NCBI RefSeq assembly: GCF_019279795.1
Contig: NC_056750.1
Coordinates: 827,453,501 to 827,517,500 of the forward strand
Reading direction: 5' to 3'
Origin: Protopterus annectens
Taxonomy: Eukaryota > Chordata > Ceratodontiformes > Protopteridae
DNA length: 64,000 nucleotides
This document shows, one piece after another, positions 22,640-34,241 of the stretch. Within the stretch, counting starts at the first letter, position 1. Each line of letters begins with the position of its first letter. Both the position numbers and the translations under genes were made by a program. The notes beneath the pieces were generated by a model. The model ran no database searches. It worked only from the letters and a program-made list of their open reading frames with translations, and was not told the origin of the DNA.

Positions 22640-23280
22640 TCAGGCATCTTAAGAACTGGTGGATAGCATTTTAAGGAGGAATCAAATACACACACTGTGA
22701 AGGATCTGTATGACTGCCCCCCCCCCCCCACTGCCATTTGCTTTGTTTTCCAGGTGTAGCTAGTTGCTAAAGAATAAGGTGCCTTGTTATATGAGAAAGG
22801 CTCTGAGCTCTCACACGAACATGCCCCTCCTGTGTCTGCCAAGATACTTAAGATTATAATTCTGCTGGTCCAGTTATGGCTATTACAAATATACTCTGCA
22901 GCTACCTCTGTGGAGGTGTATAATTATGCCCTGGTTTGGAGAACAGGATCAAGGACCAGTGGCTTCTGGTATGTTACAATTAGCACATTTTAGATCTGTT
23001 AAATATTCTTACAGAGTGAGCTCTGCTAATCATTCAAATTACCTTAATTGAGCTGAATCTAGCAGTTAGATGTGAGAAATAGGGCTATGAGGTGTTACCA
23101 AGCTGCCTGATTTAATCCAGGGTCCGATTCCCTCAGCATCTGTTTGCCTGCTCTGTGATACAGTTAGCCAGACAGCTTTCACAGGCTGAATCATGAAACG
23201 ATCTGTATGGATCAGTGCATCCAGATAATACATACAAACTATCAAACAAAATACTGCGCAAAGGGTCCATACAAGGAGTC
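22640..23280. other. Unclassified sequence
   Basis: No coding similarity is recognised. A run of Cs lies near 22720-22730. It may contain the 5' part of the DIRS fossil that follows, but I see no clear motif. Confidence 0.4.
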
Positions 23281-26200
23281 CTTTGTGTCCATTATACGGA
23301 ACAGGATTGACAGTATTGCTCTTACCTTTCCCTGACCATAAAGGGGACTTGCAGTTTCAGTCTCTTTCTGGACTACAACTGCTGTGTCTGATTTTAGATG
23401 GTGGCTCTTCAAAGAGAAAGTTTTCTACCTTAGTGGTGTCACTGGTGGCAAATCAGTGCTTGGGCAAGCAGACGAGATTCCTTTCATTCCAGGTAGCCAT
23501 CACTTCAAGTAAAAGTGTTACATTATAATTTTTATTGACATACATAGTACTTATATAGGCGTTGGCTGCTGTGACTGAAGGACTCATCCCTGGCAGCATC
23601 CTTCTAGTGGGCACTGCCATATTTCCAGTCCCTGGGGCATGATCATAAACTGGAACAAGCCCTTTCTGATATAGTTTTAAAGGGTTATTTCATATGTATA
23701 GAGCCAAACTTTCTCTGGTGCTTGTCATTCCTGTTTATGGAGAAGACCTAAGGCTTCTTGGGGAAGAAACAGGATCCAGGCTCACATCCTAATGTCACTT
23801 CTGAGCTTGATTGCTGCCACTGTCTTCATGGTGCCAATTGTATACCTGAGGATGCAGATGTGCAGTGGACTGTGAGATGTCAGTGCCAGAAAAGTTGCCA
23901 CTTACAGATGTGGTATCAAGCAGTAGTCATTAGTTCCTGCAGTAGAACACATCTATCACCAGCCTCTTTATGGACTGCCTTCATCCTGTTGCAAGTCACA
24001 ACAACGGATAATTATCTGCTGGACTTAGAGAATCAGTGTGATTCCCACATCGCTCAGGGTGTAAGAACTACCATTTCATAATGACTAACATATCAGGTGT
24101 AATCTCTACAGTTTCCTTTCCAAAAAATAACGAATAGTCCCCAACTGGTTAAGTTAATTGGTGCTGTGCTGTGAGATTCCTGCACAGCTATTTTTTTTAT
24201 CATTGCAGGGTATTTCACTTTCTTTAAAAACAGAATTTGCAACAAAGTAAAGTATAATTAAGGAAAAGATGCCAAATTAGGAACACATTTTAAATGTTAA
24301 CACTATTATCTTAGAAATTCTCAAAATGATTTTCAGTTTTATGAGGAATGGAACAAAACTTTGAGAAACATCATGGGTGTCCCTACAAAATAGGAACAGT
24401 TGAGAGGTTTGTTTTCTTCATATTTATATGTACATAGCGTTAGTGTATTTAAGTAAGGCTAGCATAAAACCTGTTCCCCCATATAGGGTGCAAGTGGGTA
24501 AGCTTCTTTTTGACTTTTAACCACGAGTTTGTTAGTTTTGTTTTTTCAACAAGTAAATCAATGGGTTGTATCCTAACTTCTAATATGGGATCTGTTCAAG
24601 GGTCATGGTTTTCCCCTGTTAGCAGGCTCAGCATGAACAATGTGGAGCTAGATATCTGGGGTTTCCATGGTATTTAGAGGGTTCTACTTCAACTATTTGG
24701 AGATACCACTAGCATTCACATTTAATACTTTGGATATAAAGCTCCTTCCAAGGCCTGTCCTTATTCATTTGTATTTAAACAAGCAAAAGGGCATGCAGTC
24801 ATACAGTCTGCAGAGATATGAGATGGTTCATGTCTGGAAAAACTCCATAGACAAATGTCTACCTTTTCAGCGTCTTTCATCCCAGGGGAAGTGAAAGGGC
24901 TGTTGGACAGCTGCTCCTCTAACTCTCTTCTGGAGTTGCACATTTACCACTTGGGAGAACAGGCCCACCCTCCCCATTCTGCTTAATTAAGCATCAAGGC
25001 ATAGCTGGACAATGACACATTTACCACTTGGGAGAACAGGCCCACTGTCCCCATTCTGCTTAATTAAGCATCAAGGCATAGATGGACAATGACACATTTA
25101 CCACTTGGGAGAACAGGCCCACTGTCCCCATTCTGCTTAATTAAGCATCAAGGCATAGCTGGACAATGACACATTTACCACTTGGGAGAACAGGCCCACT
25201 GTCCCCATTCTGCTTAATTAAGCATCAAGGCATAGCTGGACAATGACACATTTACCACTTGGGAGAACAGGCCCACTGTCCCCATTCTGCTTAATTAAGC
25301 ATCAAGGCATAGCTGGACAATGACACATTTACCACTTGGGAGAACAGGCCCACTGTCCCCATTCTGCTTAATTAAGCATCAAGGCATAGGTGGACAATGA
25401 CACATTTACCACTTGGGAGAACAGGCCCACTGTCCCCATTCTGCTTAATTAAGCATCAAGGCATAGATGGACAATGACACATTTACCACTTGGGAGAACA
25501 GGCCCACTGTCCCCATTCTGCTTAATTAAGCATCAAGGCATAGATGGACAATGACACATTTACCACTTGGGAGAACAGGCCCACCCTTCCCATTCTGCTT
25601 AATTAAGCATCAAGGCATAGGTGGACAATAACACATTTACCACTTGGGAGAACAGGCCCACTGTCCCCATTCTGCTTAATTAAGCATCATGGCATAGGTG
25701 GACAATGACACATTTACCACTTGGGAAAGCAGACCCACCATCCCCATTCTGCTTAATTAAGCTTCAAGCCATAGGTGAGGAACTGTTGATGCTTTCTCAT
25801 CTTTGTGGCATGGGAGATTTCTGCATGCTTTCCTGCCATTTTGTCTGCTGTCACACCTCATCACACTGTTCACTGAAGAACAGTCAAAATCAAATCTTGA
25901 ACCAAAATAACTTAAAAAGACATGGGTTTAAGCTGTCAGGTTCATGGCAGCAATGAAAATTTTCCTAGTCCTAGCCAAGGACATTTCCCCTGTGGTTAGG
26001 GCAAAACTCATCTCCATCTCAGGACCAAACTCCTGATGCGGACTATCTGATGCCACCAAACATTCATTTTGGAGTCACAAAAATGATTCTGACTGCCATA
26101 CAAATGCTGCTTGGCAGTTGTATGCCTCCAGGTTGAATTGGTTTTCCATATAGAAAACTGGGTAGGTATTCTGTTCTACCACATTCAGTCAGACTGCAGG

Positions 26201-26700
26201 TTAACGTGACCTTTCTCAGGTTTCTGTACAGTTTGGGCCTCTGTTATTCCATAAGCAAGCTGCATGGGCCAACTGTTTATACTCTTCAGACTTTGAGGAA
26301 GGCAGGCTTGTTTCTCAGCATCAGATGCTCAAACAGTAGTGCTGCATCTTTATCCTGCTATGAAGATCATCTCTTTGTGGCATCTTTATTTTGTTATTGA
26401 CAACATCCTCTACAGATCCCGTCATTTAAGGGGATTCAAGTTCATTTCTTGCAAAAGCATTTTGTAGTGGTCATCTTCTCCACTGAGAAGAACTTGGAGG
26501 TTGAAGGCCTTTTTATGTAGAGAACCATATTTGGTCATGCACAAAAACTGTGGGTCATTTAGGTCTAACTCATATTTCCTCCGAAAATGGTTTCCAAACT
26601 GTTTCTGCAGGAGTCCCTGTTTTCCCTGTTTTCTTTGCTAAATAATTCTGTGAGCCCTACTAATTAATCTTCTCTTAATTTTGTGGAAGATTATTTATAT
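23280..26700 (+). mobile_element. DIRS-like tyrosine-recombinase retroelement, fossil
   Basis: DIRS elements encode gag, RT/RNase H and a tyrosine recombinase instead of an integrase. The 23780-24090 stretch resembles the RT-to-RNase H part (a LxAATVFMVPxxxLRMQ-type block, then a TTDxxLLDL-type RNase H start). The region to about 24930 ends with the RNase H FIPGE-like motif. The 26190-26650 stretch resembles the recombinase domain. A 77-bp minisatellite lies between these parts. The element is heavily broken, with many disruptions, and old. The ends are not located. Confidence 0.5.
24936..25777. repeat. 77-bp minisatellite, about 11 copies
   Basis: The phrase TTACCACTTGGGAGAACAGG starts at 24944, 25021, 25098, 25175, 25252, 25329, 25406, 25483, 25560, 25637 and 25714, an exact 77-bp period. 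Copies differ at only a few bases, with more changes in the last one. Each unit contains the 14-bp perfect palindrome TGCTTAATTAAGCA. The array is far younger than the DIRS relic around it. Confidence 0.97.
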
Positions 26701-26749
26701 AATAAAGTTTATTCATGGGATCAATCAACTCCTTATCATACGAGTATCT

Positions 26750-27840
26750 CTAGTCATCTCAAAATAAATAAACCTTTCTTTCTCTGTTTCTTTGTTCATT
26801 TCTTTAATTTCTCATCTGAAGTTGCTTTTCATTGAACCATAACTCAACATACATTTTTAGCAAATGACTTATCATAAATAACTTTTATTTTGAGTGGCAA
26901 GACCCTCCCATCTCCCCAAGCACGAGGCATTATTACTGAATCTTATAAACTACTATCAAAAACTGTGAGGTAAAATGGAAAAAAAAGTCAATGAAAGGCT
27001 GCCTTGTTGTCTTAAAAGGACTCGGACTGTGGCTTAATCAAAAAATGACTAATTTATCTAAAAGAATGGGACTGTCCCTGCTTTTATATACGATATTAAG
27101 GTAATTTCAATGTGCCCCTACCAAGCCATGGCTTCCATCTTCCTGAAAAACTTAGCTAATCAATTACAACTGGTTGACTTGACAACATTCTGCAGAAACG
27201 CAGGTTCAGTATTTATTAAGATGCAAGTCCCTCTGCACCATTCATGTAGAGAAGTTTCGTCCCATTACTTTTGACATTAACCCCCATGGTCAACCAACCC
27301 TGGAAGAAACAGGTATAAATAGAAAGGGTGACAACATCTATGGGAGCAAAAGCAGATTTCTATTAAAATACTCACAAACCATCAGATAACTGTAAAACTA
27401 ATGAGTTGTAATCTGATTAGCTGATATTCATTGGGTTATATTACTTTAGCATGTAGGGATGCCTTTTTCTGAGAGTATCTGAAGTAGGTGAATTAGCTGT
27501 TCTTCAAATGGATTGATATCATATGATCAAATAATTAAAATATTGAACCTCACTTCAGCGAGACAAAAGTGTCATAAAAGGAAATACTGCCAGCCCAGCT
27601 ATCTGGAATTTTGTAAATAATTTTATGTCATTTGTGAATATTGATATGATTCATACAGAAATGTGTGTAAAGGTGTAACGTACTGAGCTAAATGTAACCA
27701 CAGCCTGCCCTGCTGGCTTAGAACAGAAATGTATATAAACTTTTGTAATTGTGTAAATGTATGCTTTAACAGTAGAAACTAGAACTAGAACATAAAGGGT
27801 TAACTTGCAAAACTTAAGAAAATAAGTTTAAATGAAATTT
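26750..27840. other. Unclassified AT-rich sequence
   Basis: No gene, RNA or repeat family is recognised. The right edge of the DIRS relic and the left edge of the second gypsy fossil lie at or near its ends. Confidence 0.45.
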
Positions 27841-27844
27841 TTTG

Positions 27845-28356
27845 GAGGAAGGGGAGCTGGGGAGAGTTACAAAGAGGGAGTTGACACAAGCTCTCAGACC
27901 CTGCATTACAAGGCCTGAGGGAGGTAGCTAGTGAGGCACCTGATTCTCAAGGGAAAGGGGAATCTGTATACTGGGACAAAGGGATAATGTACAGCAAGTA
28001 ACCCCCTGAGGGAGGGATAGAGGGTGAGAGAATGCAGCAAAGCCTACCATCTGGCACTTCTTGCCATAGCCCATGATATGCCCTTTGCAGGTCATATGGG
28101 CATAAAGTGTACCAAGAGACGTATTGTGCAGAACTTCTACTGGCCTGGGATTTCCAGAGATGTAACAGGGTACTGCAGAATCTGTGAGCAGTGCCAAAAG
28201 GTAGACAAGGCAGGAGATAAGGTGAAAGCTCCTTTGATGCCTTTGCCTGTGATTGAGGAGCCATTTCAGAAGGTAGCTATGGATATTGTGGTGCCTCTGA
28301 GTACCCAAATTTCCACAGAGAAAATATTTATCCTAGTGGTATTAGATTACACTACC
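27845..28356 (+). mobile_element. Gmr1-like Ty3/gypsy element 2, fossil, left part
   Basis: This aligns with about 11610-12140 of element 1: the protease-integrase linker, then the integrase zinc region and the start of its catalytic core. It is a fossil with several breaks. It is interrupted at 28356 by a 565-bp terminal-inverted-repeat element and continues at 28922. Confidence 0.85.
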
Positions 28357-28921
28357 AGGGTTTATATCATAAACATAACATTGAACCTGAAACATCAAAG
28401 ACTGAGATTATCGAATTCTTACCTAGGGAAAGAATTTGGTGGGCCGTTTTTGTGGCTTCGCTATTACCTCCACTGTGGTGCGATCTTGGAGTTGGTATAT
28501 TTAAGTAGGGGAGTGTGGGGGGGGGGTGAAGCCCCCCACATAAGAAACAGTTTGTAGTGTTTGTGTCTTCCGTGTTTTGTACTGGAAGAATCATGTGCTG
28601 CTTTGCTGCTTTTGCGTTTACGATTTACTTTCAGTTGTGCACATTAGATTAGTTCACATAAATGTTTGTAGCTTAGTGTTATTTGGTAAATGGATGGTGT
28701 TGTGACGATTACAGAGGTGTGGTTGTGTTTGCTAGGGTTACGTTTCAGGTTGCATGGGTGAGCAGATGGACAACTGTTGGTATTCAGAGGTTCCGTTTTC
28801 AAAGTTTTAAGCTTTCGCGGTTATCAGCTTTTGACATTTGCAGTTCGATGTTATGTCATTCAGTGCTTTGGTCTTTTGAGTTTATGATATAAATCCTGCT
28901 AGAGTTTATGATATAAACCCT
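28357..28921. mobile_element. 565-bp nonautonomous DNA transposon (MITE-like)
   Basis: It starts AGGGTTTATATCATAAAC and ends with the exact inverse, GTTTATGATATAAACCCT, giving 18-bp perfect terminal inverted repeats. ACTACC flanks both sides (28351-28356 and 28922-28927). An 8-bp reading, ACTACCAG, is also possible because the element's first bases match the target. The element cleanly interrupts the integrase region of gypsy element 2, and element 1 shows the uninterrupted site. Near the right end the terminal motif is present twice in tandem (28880-28895 and 28904-28921). No transposase is encoded. An 8-bp duplication would suggest the hAT superfamily, but this is unproven. Confidence 0.88.
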
Positions 28922-30926
28922 ACTACCAGATGCCCTGAGGTGGTGGCTGTCCTCCATTGAGGCAGAAAAGGTGGCAAATGCTTTGTTAGAGATTTTCAGC
29001 AGGGTAGGTTTACCAAAAGAAATACTGACTGACACAGGTGCCATTTTCATGTCAGACCTGCTGGCTTGTCTGTGGAAGTACTGTGGGGTGAAGCACCTAA
29101 AGACCACCCATACCATCCCCAGACTAATGGTCTTGTGGAGAGGTTAAACTCACACTCAAGTCCATGCTATGGGCATTTGAAGACCAGTTCAAGAGGGAGT
29201 GGGACAAATATTTGCTCCATCTGTTGTTTGCTTAAAGAGAGGGTCCCCAGGAATCCACAGGTTTTTCACCCTTTGAGTTTGTGTATGGGCATATGGTGTG
29301 GAGACGCCTAGATTTGATTCAAGATGAGTGGGAGGGTGATTGTGAATCCCACAAGGAGTTTGATGTGGCATATGTCCTAAACCTCAGGACAAGGTTCAGG
29401 GAACTCATGGGCTTGGCCCAGGAGAACCTGACAGAAGCCCAACAGCAGAAAAAGGTCTGGCATGACAGGAATGTTCGAGCTAGAGACTATGCTGTAGGGA
29501 AGCAGGTAATTGTTCTCATTCCTGTCAGACACCTACAGGCAGCTTGGGAGGGACCCTACAAAGTGGGAAGGAATGTCAGTGATGTTAATGTACATGATGT
29601 ACATGGTAGAACTGCTAGGCAGGAGGCATGGGCACAAACTGTACCATGCTAATATGATGAAACTGTACCATGACAGGGAGACCCTTGTGCTAAGTATTTG
29701 CAGTGGATTGCAGGAGGAGGCTGAGGGCGATCTGGTGACTGATCTCCTCAGTGAGGCTTGTGTAGCAATGTCCTGGCAGCTATCCCCTACCCAGTTTTGA
29801 GAAATATGAGCAGAGTTACAGGAGTTTGGGGACATGATCACTGGAAAACCAGGGAGCACCCACCTGGTGCAACACCATGTGGATACAGGATCCCAAAAGC
29901 CTATTAACCAGGCCTTTATAGGGTGTCTGAAAACGTCAAACAGAATCTGAGGGAGGAGATACAGGAAATGTTGGAACTAGGGGTAATCCAGGAGTACATC
30001 AGTCCCTGGGCCTCCCCAGTGGTGCTGATACCAAAGAATGATGGCAGCACCAGGTTCTGTATGGACTACAGGAAATGAAATAGTCACACAGAGTCAGATG
30101 CTTACCCCATGCCTAGGATAGATGAAGCCCTACAGCAGCTGGGTGGAGCTAAGTATCTTACCACTATTGATCTTACCAAGGGTTACTGACACATGCCCTT
30201 GACTCCCATTGCTAGAGTGAGGTCAGCCTTTGTGAATCCTTTTCGCTTGTATAAGTACATGAAAATGCCCTTAGGGATGAAAAATGCCCCAGCGACTTTC
30301 CATAGGCTGGTAGATCATACCCTAGCAGGAGCAGGAGATTTTCCCTTGGTAACCTGGATGATATTGCCATCTACAGCCATTCCTGGCAAGAGCTCCTTCA
30401 GCATGTCATGGAGGTGCTGGGCAGACTACACAGGGCAGGGTTGACCATTAAGCCCAGCAAATGTCAGGTGGCAGAGGTCTCCTACCTGGGACAAAGAGTG
30501 GGGAATGGTAAGATCAGGGCAGAACCTGCCAAAGTGGAAGCCATTCAGGCATGGCCTGCACCTGTTACCAAAAAGCAGGAGAGGGTATTCTTAGGGACAG
30601 CAGGGTAGTACAGAAAGTTTGTCCCCAGTTATAGTACTATAGCTGCTCCCCTCACAGATTTGACAAGGAAAAACAAGCCAGATAAGGACGTGTGGACCCC
30701 AGAAAATGAGCAGGCATTCCAGAAGCTTAAAGGAGCTTTGGGAGGGCCCCTTGTGTTAGCCAGTCCAGATTACATCAATGCATTTGTTGAGCAAGTGGAT
30801 GCTTCAAACTATGGGGTGGGGGCTGTACTCAGCTATGTCTCTTCAGAGGAAGAAGAGCACCCAGTGGTATATCTAAGTTGTATGCTCCAACCCAGAGAGG
30901 AATGTTTTGCAGCTGCAGACAATTAA
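28922..30926 (+). mobile_element. Gmr1-like Ty3/gypsy element 2, fossil, right part
   Basis: This continues from the interruption: the integrase core and C-terminal part to about 29650, the reverse transcriptase at about 29800-30600, and the start of RNase H at about 30690-30926. It extends further into RNase H than element 1. The order again places integrase before reverse transcriptase, as in Gmr1. It is broken at roughly ten or more places, has no visible LTRs, and stops where a Tc1/mariner end begins. Confidence 0.85.
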
Positions 30927-31172
30927 ATCAAAAGGTGCTTTAACAAAATATTAGTTTAAGGGTGTGCACACTTATGCAACCAGCTTATTGTACATTTTTT
31001 ATTTTTTATATTTTTTCCCCTAACAGATTTGTTTGTTTTTCAATTGAATTGTACAGGTTATAGGTTACATTAAAGGTGGGAAAATTTTGAAATGATTTAT
31101 TGTGGTCTCATTTTTTTATATCACAAAAACCTGGCATTTTAAGAGGGGTGTGTACACGTTTTAAATCCACTG
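30927..31172. mobile_element. Tc1/mariner transposon end fragment
   Basis: The sequence has the layout of a common vertebrate Tc1-like terminus. It contains GGGTGTGCACACTTATGCAACCAG, a T-rich block, TTCAATTGAATTGTACAG, the ACATTAAAGGTGGGAAAA block, ATCACAAAAACCTGGCATTTTAA and a terminal GGGGTGTGTACACGTTTTAAATCCACTG, followed by TA. No transposase or opposite end remains. It directly follows the truncated gypsy fossil. Confidence 0.8.
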
Positions 31173-31207
31173 TATATGTTTGGATTACTGCTGCAGGTAG
31201 CAGTGGA

Positions 31208-31329
<122 letters not shown>

Positions 31330-31369
31330 AACAATGCAGGATGAGGTGTTTCCCCTTGCCTGCACTGTT

Positions 31370-32269
31370 GTATAATATAGCAATAACCCATGCCTGGGTG
31401 TGGGTAATGCGGGATTTACCCACGACCGTGGGTAAATCCCGCATTACCCACACTCAAAAGTGGGTTATTGCTATTATACTATGACATTATTTAAGAAAAG
31501 AAATAATTACTTTTCTTAAATAATGGCATTGTATAATGCCTCTTTGCTGCCCTTCCGCAGCTGGCTGGTATCCGCGGCAGTTCTGATGTACTGCGCATGC
31601 CTACGCAGTACATCAGAGCTGTGGCCAAAAGCAATGGAGAAAGCAAGATCTCTGTTGCTTTTTACTGTTTCGCTATGTTAAATGGGTTTAACATAGCGAG
31701 ACAGCTTTAAAATAAGCAACGGAGATGTCCGTTGCTTATTTTAAAGCTGTCTCGCTATGTTAAACCCATTTAACATAGCGAAACAGTAAAAAGCAACGGA
31801 GATCTTGCTTTCTCCGTTGCTTTTTTTTTTAAACCTGTCTCGCTATGTTAAATGGGTTTAACATAGCGAGACAGCTTTAAAATAAGCAACGGAGATCTCC
31901 GTTGCTTATTTTAAAGCTGTCTCGCTATGTTAAACCCATTTAACATAGCGAGACAGGTTTAAAAAAAAAGCAACGGAGAAAGCAAGATCTCCGTTGCTTT
32001 TTACACACTGTGTCGCTATGTTAAAGGAGTTTAACATAGCGAGACAGCTTTAAAATAAGCAACGGAGATCTCCATTGCTTTTTTAAAACCTGTGTTGCTA
32101 TGTTAAACTCCTTTAACATAGCAAGACAGTGTTTTAAAAAAGACTTATACTAATGGAAAAAGTCCGGGTGACCGGACCTTTTTCCATTAGTATAAGTCGA
32201 TTTACAATGTGCACGTTGACCAATCAGCGTGCACGTTTTGGAATATTAATGGGGGGGTCATGGTATAAT
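31370..32269. repeat. Cluster of nested near-perfect palindromes (fold-back element)
   Basis: At least seven hairpins follow one another. Examples: 31398-31424 pairs with 31427-31453 (27 bp, 2-base loop). 31485-31500 pairs with 31510-31525. 31583-31595 pairs with 31604-31616. Arms of about 96 bp are centred near 31726 and again near 31896, and a diverged copy is centred near 32070. A 26-bp stem lies at about 32141-32197. The repeated parts are GCAACGGAGATCTCCGTTGC and a TTTAACATAGCGAGACAG arm. GTATAAT flanks the block at 31370-31376 and 32263-32269. No coding sequence is present. It is probably a composite MITE-type fold-back element. Confidence 0.85.
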
Positions 32270-32279
32270 CTCAGAGTTA

Positions 32280-33838
32280 TGTGCTAAGTTATCTGTCTGT
32301 GGACCATATGCATGGTGCTGGTAAAAAAAAAAACTAAATTATCAGGGGTTTATATATTTTTTCAGTAACAGAAACTCTAGATAAAGTAGCAGTTTTGAAC
32401 TGCCATCTTAAATCAGTTTCATAAACAAAAGAATCATTTTACATTCCCAGTAACTTCCCTGCTGGGCAATATTGAATGACAATCTCAGGTATGTCATGAA
32501 AACAAGTAAATGTACAACAAGACTAAAATTGTCTTAGGAGATTTAAGGCAGGAAAAGACAACCTCTCATAGAATGTCTGAGCTTCAATTCCATTGTACTG
32601 CTAATGCTAAATTGTAATTATGGAACATATTATGACAATTCCTTGTGAACTGTCTTTCATCTGTAAAAATACCACCTTGGATTTCCCATGAAAACAAGCC
32701 CATGCAAACTGAGGCAAACCCATTTAACAAAAATGGGTGCACAAATTAAGACTGTCGCTGAGACTTGTTTTTTAAACACCTTTATTAAATTATCATTTAA
32801 GTCATTCATTTGACATACATTAACAGAAAATAAAATAAAACATATTACAATGTTTTCCATTTAGACACATTCTATATCACATATCTTTTCTGTCTTTCTT
32901 TATAGCTATCACCAGTCTGACATTACATAATTTGTTCGGTTCCTGCCTTCCCTGAAACCTTACTCTTCCTGCTCCTGGACATTTGATCGTTCCCTTTTCT
33001 AAAGGCCCCTCTTCCAGTTGTTTTGCCTCTTTTATAATATTCAGTACTTCAAATAGAGTTAGTTTAGAGTTTTATTTTCATTTTCTGGTAATTGCTTTTT
33101 CAGCAGCCAACAGAGTTAAACTTAACAAGACCTTACTTATAAGCAATACAGATCCTGCATCCCATCCCAAAAGAATAATTTTCTTTGTTACAACCATTTG
33201 CTCACCCACTATTTCTGACAGAGTACTCTGCAGGGAATTTTTAAACTCTGCCAACTTGTTGCACTTTTGTAACATATGTTTCACTTACCTTTTTTTCCCC
33301 ATCACACCTGGAACATTAGCTGTCTACCCGAGGAACAATTCTTTGAAGGAAGTCTGCTTGGGGTATAAAAATACCTATGCACACACTTCCAAACCAAAAT
33401 CCTACATTTTCTGCACTTTGTTGCATACTTGGGAGCCATTTATAAGTCAATCCATTGTTCCGTTTTAAATGGCTTTTCCAGTCTCTCTTCCCAATCATTT
33501 CTAACCATCTCTGATTGATTCTTGTAGTTATTGTTGAGAAACACAACAGGCTAATTTAGACAAAATTAGAATAATTTCAAATATAATTCATGTGCATCTT
33601 AATTTGCTCAAATGCCAATGACATTTGTCATTATGTTCATCACTTAGGATGTTGTTTACAAGTTGTTAAATTAACATTTAACAAATATGTATGCATGAAA
33701 TAATAAAATCTATACTTTTTTTCTGCAGGGGAGCTTTATCTGCCTGCATCAGATTTGTCAGATCATTGCTTGCTATATATACTTACTCTGAATCTACAGT
33801 ACCTTAGAGAACATTTTGCTTTGATGGGAAATCAGTTA
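32280..33838. other. Unclassified sequence before the giant array
   Basis: A 161-codon plus-strand frame at 32983-33468 and minus-strand frames at 33078-33546 are present, but neither shows a family I can name. The minus frames (for example WFGSVCIGIFIPQADFLQR near 33350-33400) look faintly like the C-terminus of a LINE ORF2. I cannot support this further. Confidence 0.4.
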
Positions 33839-33839
33839 A

Positions 33840-34241
33840 TCTTTCTATTGTCTAGATACCACAATATTAGGTTTTGTTATATTAGAATACAGTCGGTATG
33901 GGGGCACAGCTCCATTCTTTGGTGAGTGCACATATAAAGCATCCCTGCAGAAAGTTCACAACAGGACTGATACTAATAGCAACAGTAGAAACAGACAAGG
34001 CAACAGTAGTATCAAAAATAGTATTACTTGTAAAAGTAATAGCAGCAGTAGAAACAGACATGGCGACAGTAGTATCAAAAATAGTATCACTTGTAAAAGT
34101 AATAGCAGCAGTAGAAACAGACATGGTGACAGTAGTATCAAAAATAGTATTACTTGTAAAAGTAATAGCAGCAGTAGAAACAGACATGGCGACAGTAGTA
34201 TCAAAAACAGTATTACTTGTAAAAGTAATAGCAGCAGTAGC
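33840..34241 (+). other. Candidate exon-like frame with Cys-containing 63-bp repeats
   Basis: In the frame that later reads the array as a Ser/Asn-rich protein, the sequence is open from 33840 to a TAA at 34242-34244. It begins with a pyrimidine-rich acceptor-like TTTCTATTGTCTAG (ends 33855), then reads RYGGTAPFFGECTYKASLQK, then HNRTDTNSNSRN. Four copies of a 21-residue unit with ITCKSNSSSRNRHGDSS follow. A strong donor-like GGTGAGT lies at 33921-33927 and an acceptor-like TTGTGCAG ends at 34254. Splicing these would keep the phase and skip the TAA. This is a candidate only: no transcript is known and the upstream exons are not seen. Confidence 0.25.
33990..34241. repeat. 63-bp tandem repeat, about 4 copies
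   Basis: Units read AGTAGTATCAAAAATAGTAT followed by a TACTTGTAAAAGTAATAGCAGC block and an AGTAGAAACAGACATGGCGAC end. Copies are nearly identical. The core GTAATAGCAGCAGTAGA matches the GTAATAGCAGTAGTAGA core of the large array, so the two repeats probably share an ancestor. A hybrid unit at 34248-34325 bridges them. Confidence 0.9.

Noticed and set aside
32983-33468. 161-codon plus-strand frame as a host gene
   Set aside because: No domain, signal or splice context supports it, and similar-length chance frames occur across AT-rich DNA here.
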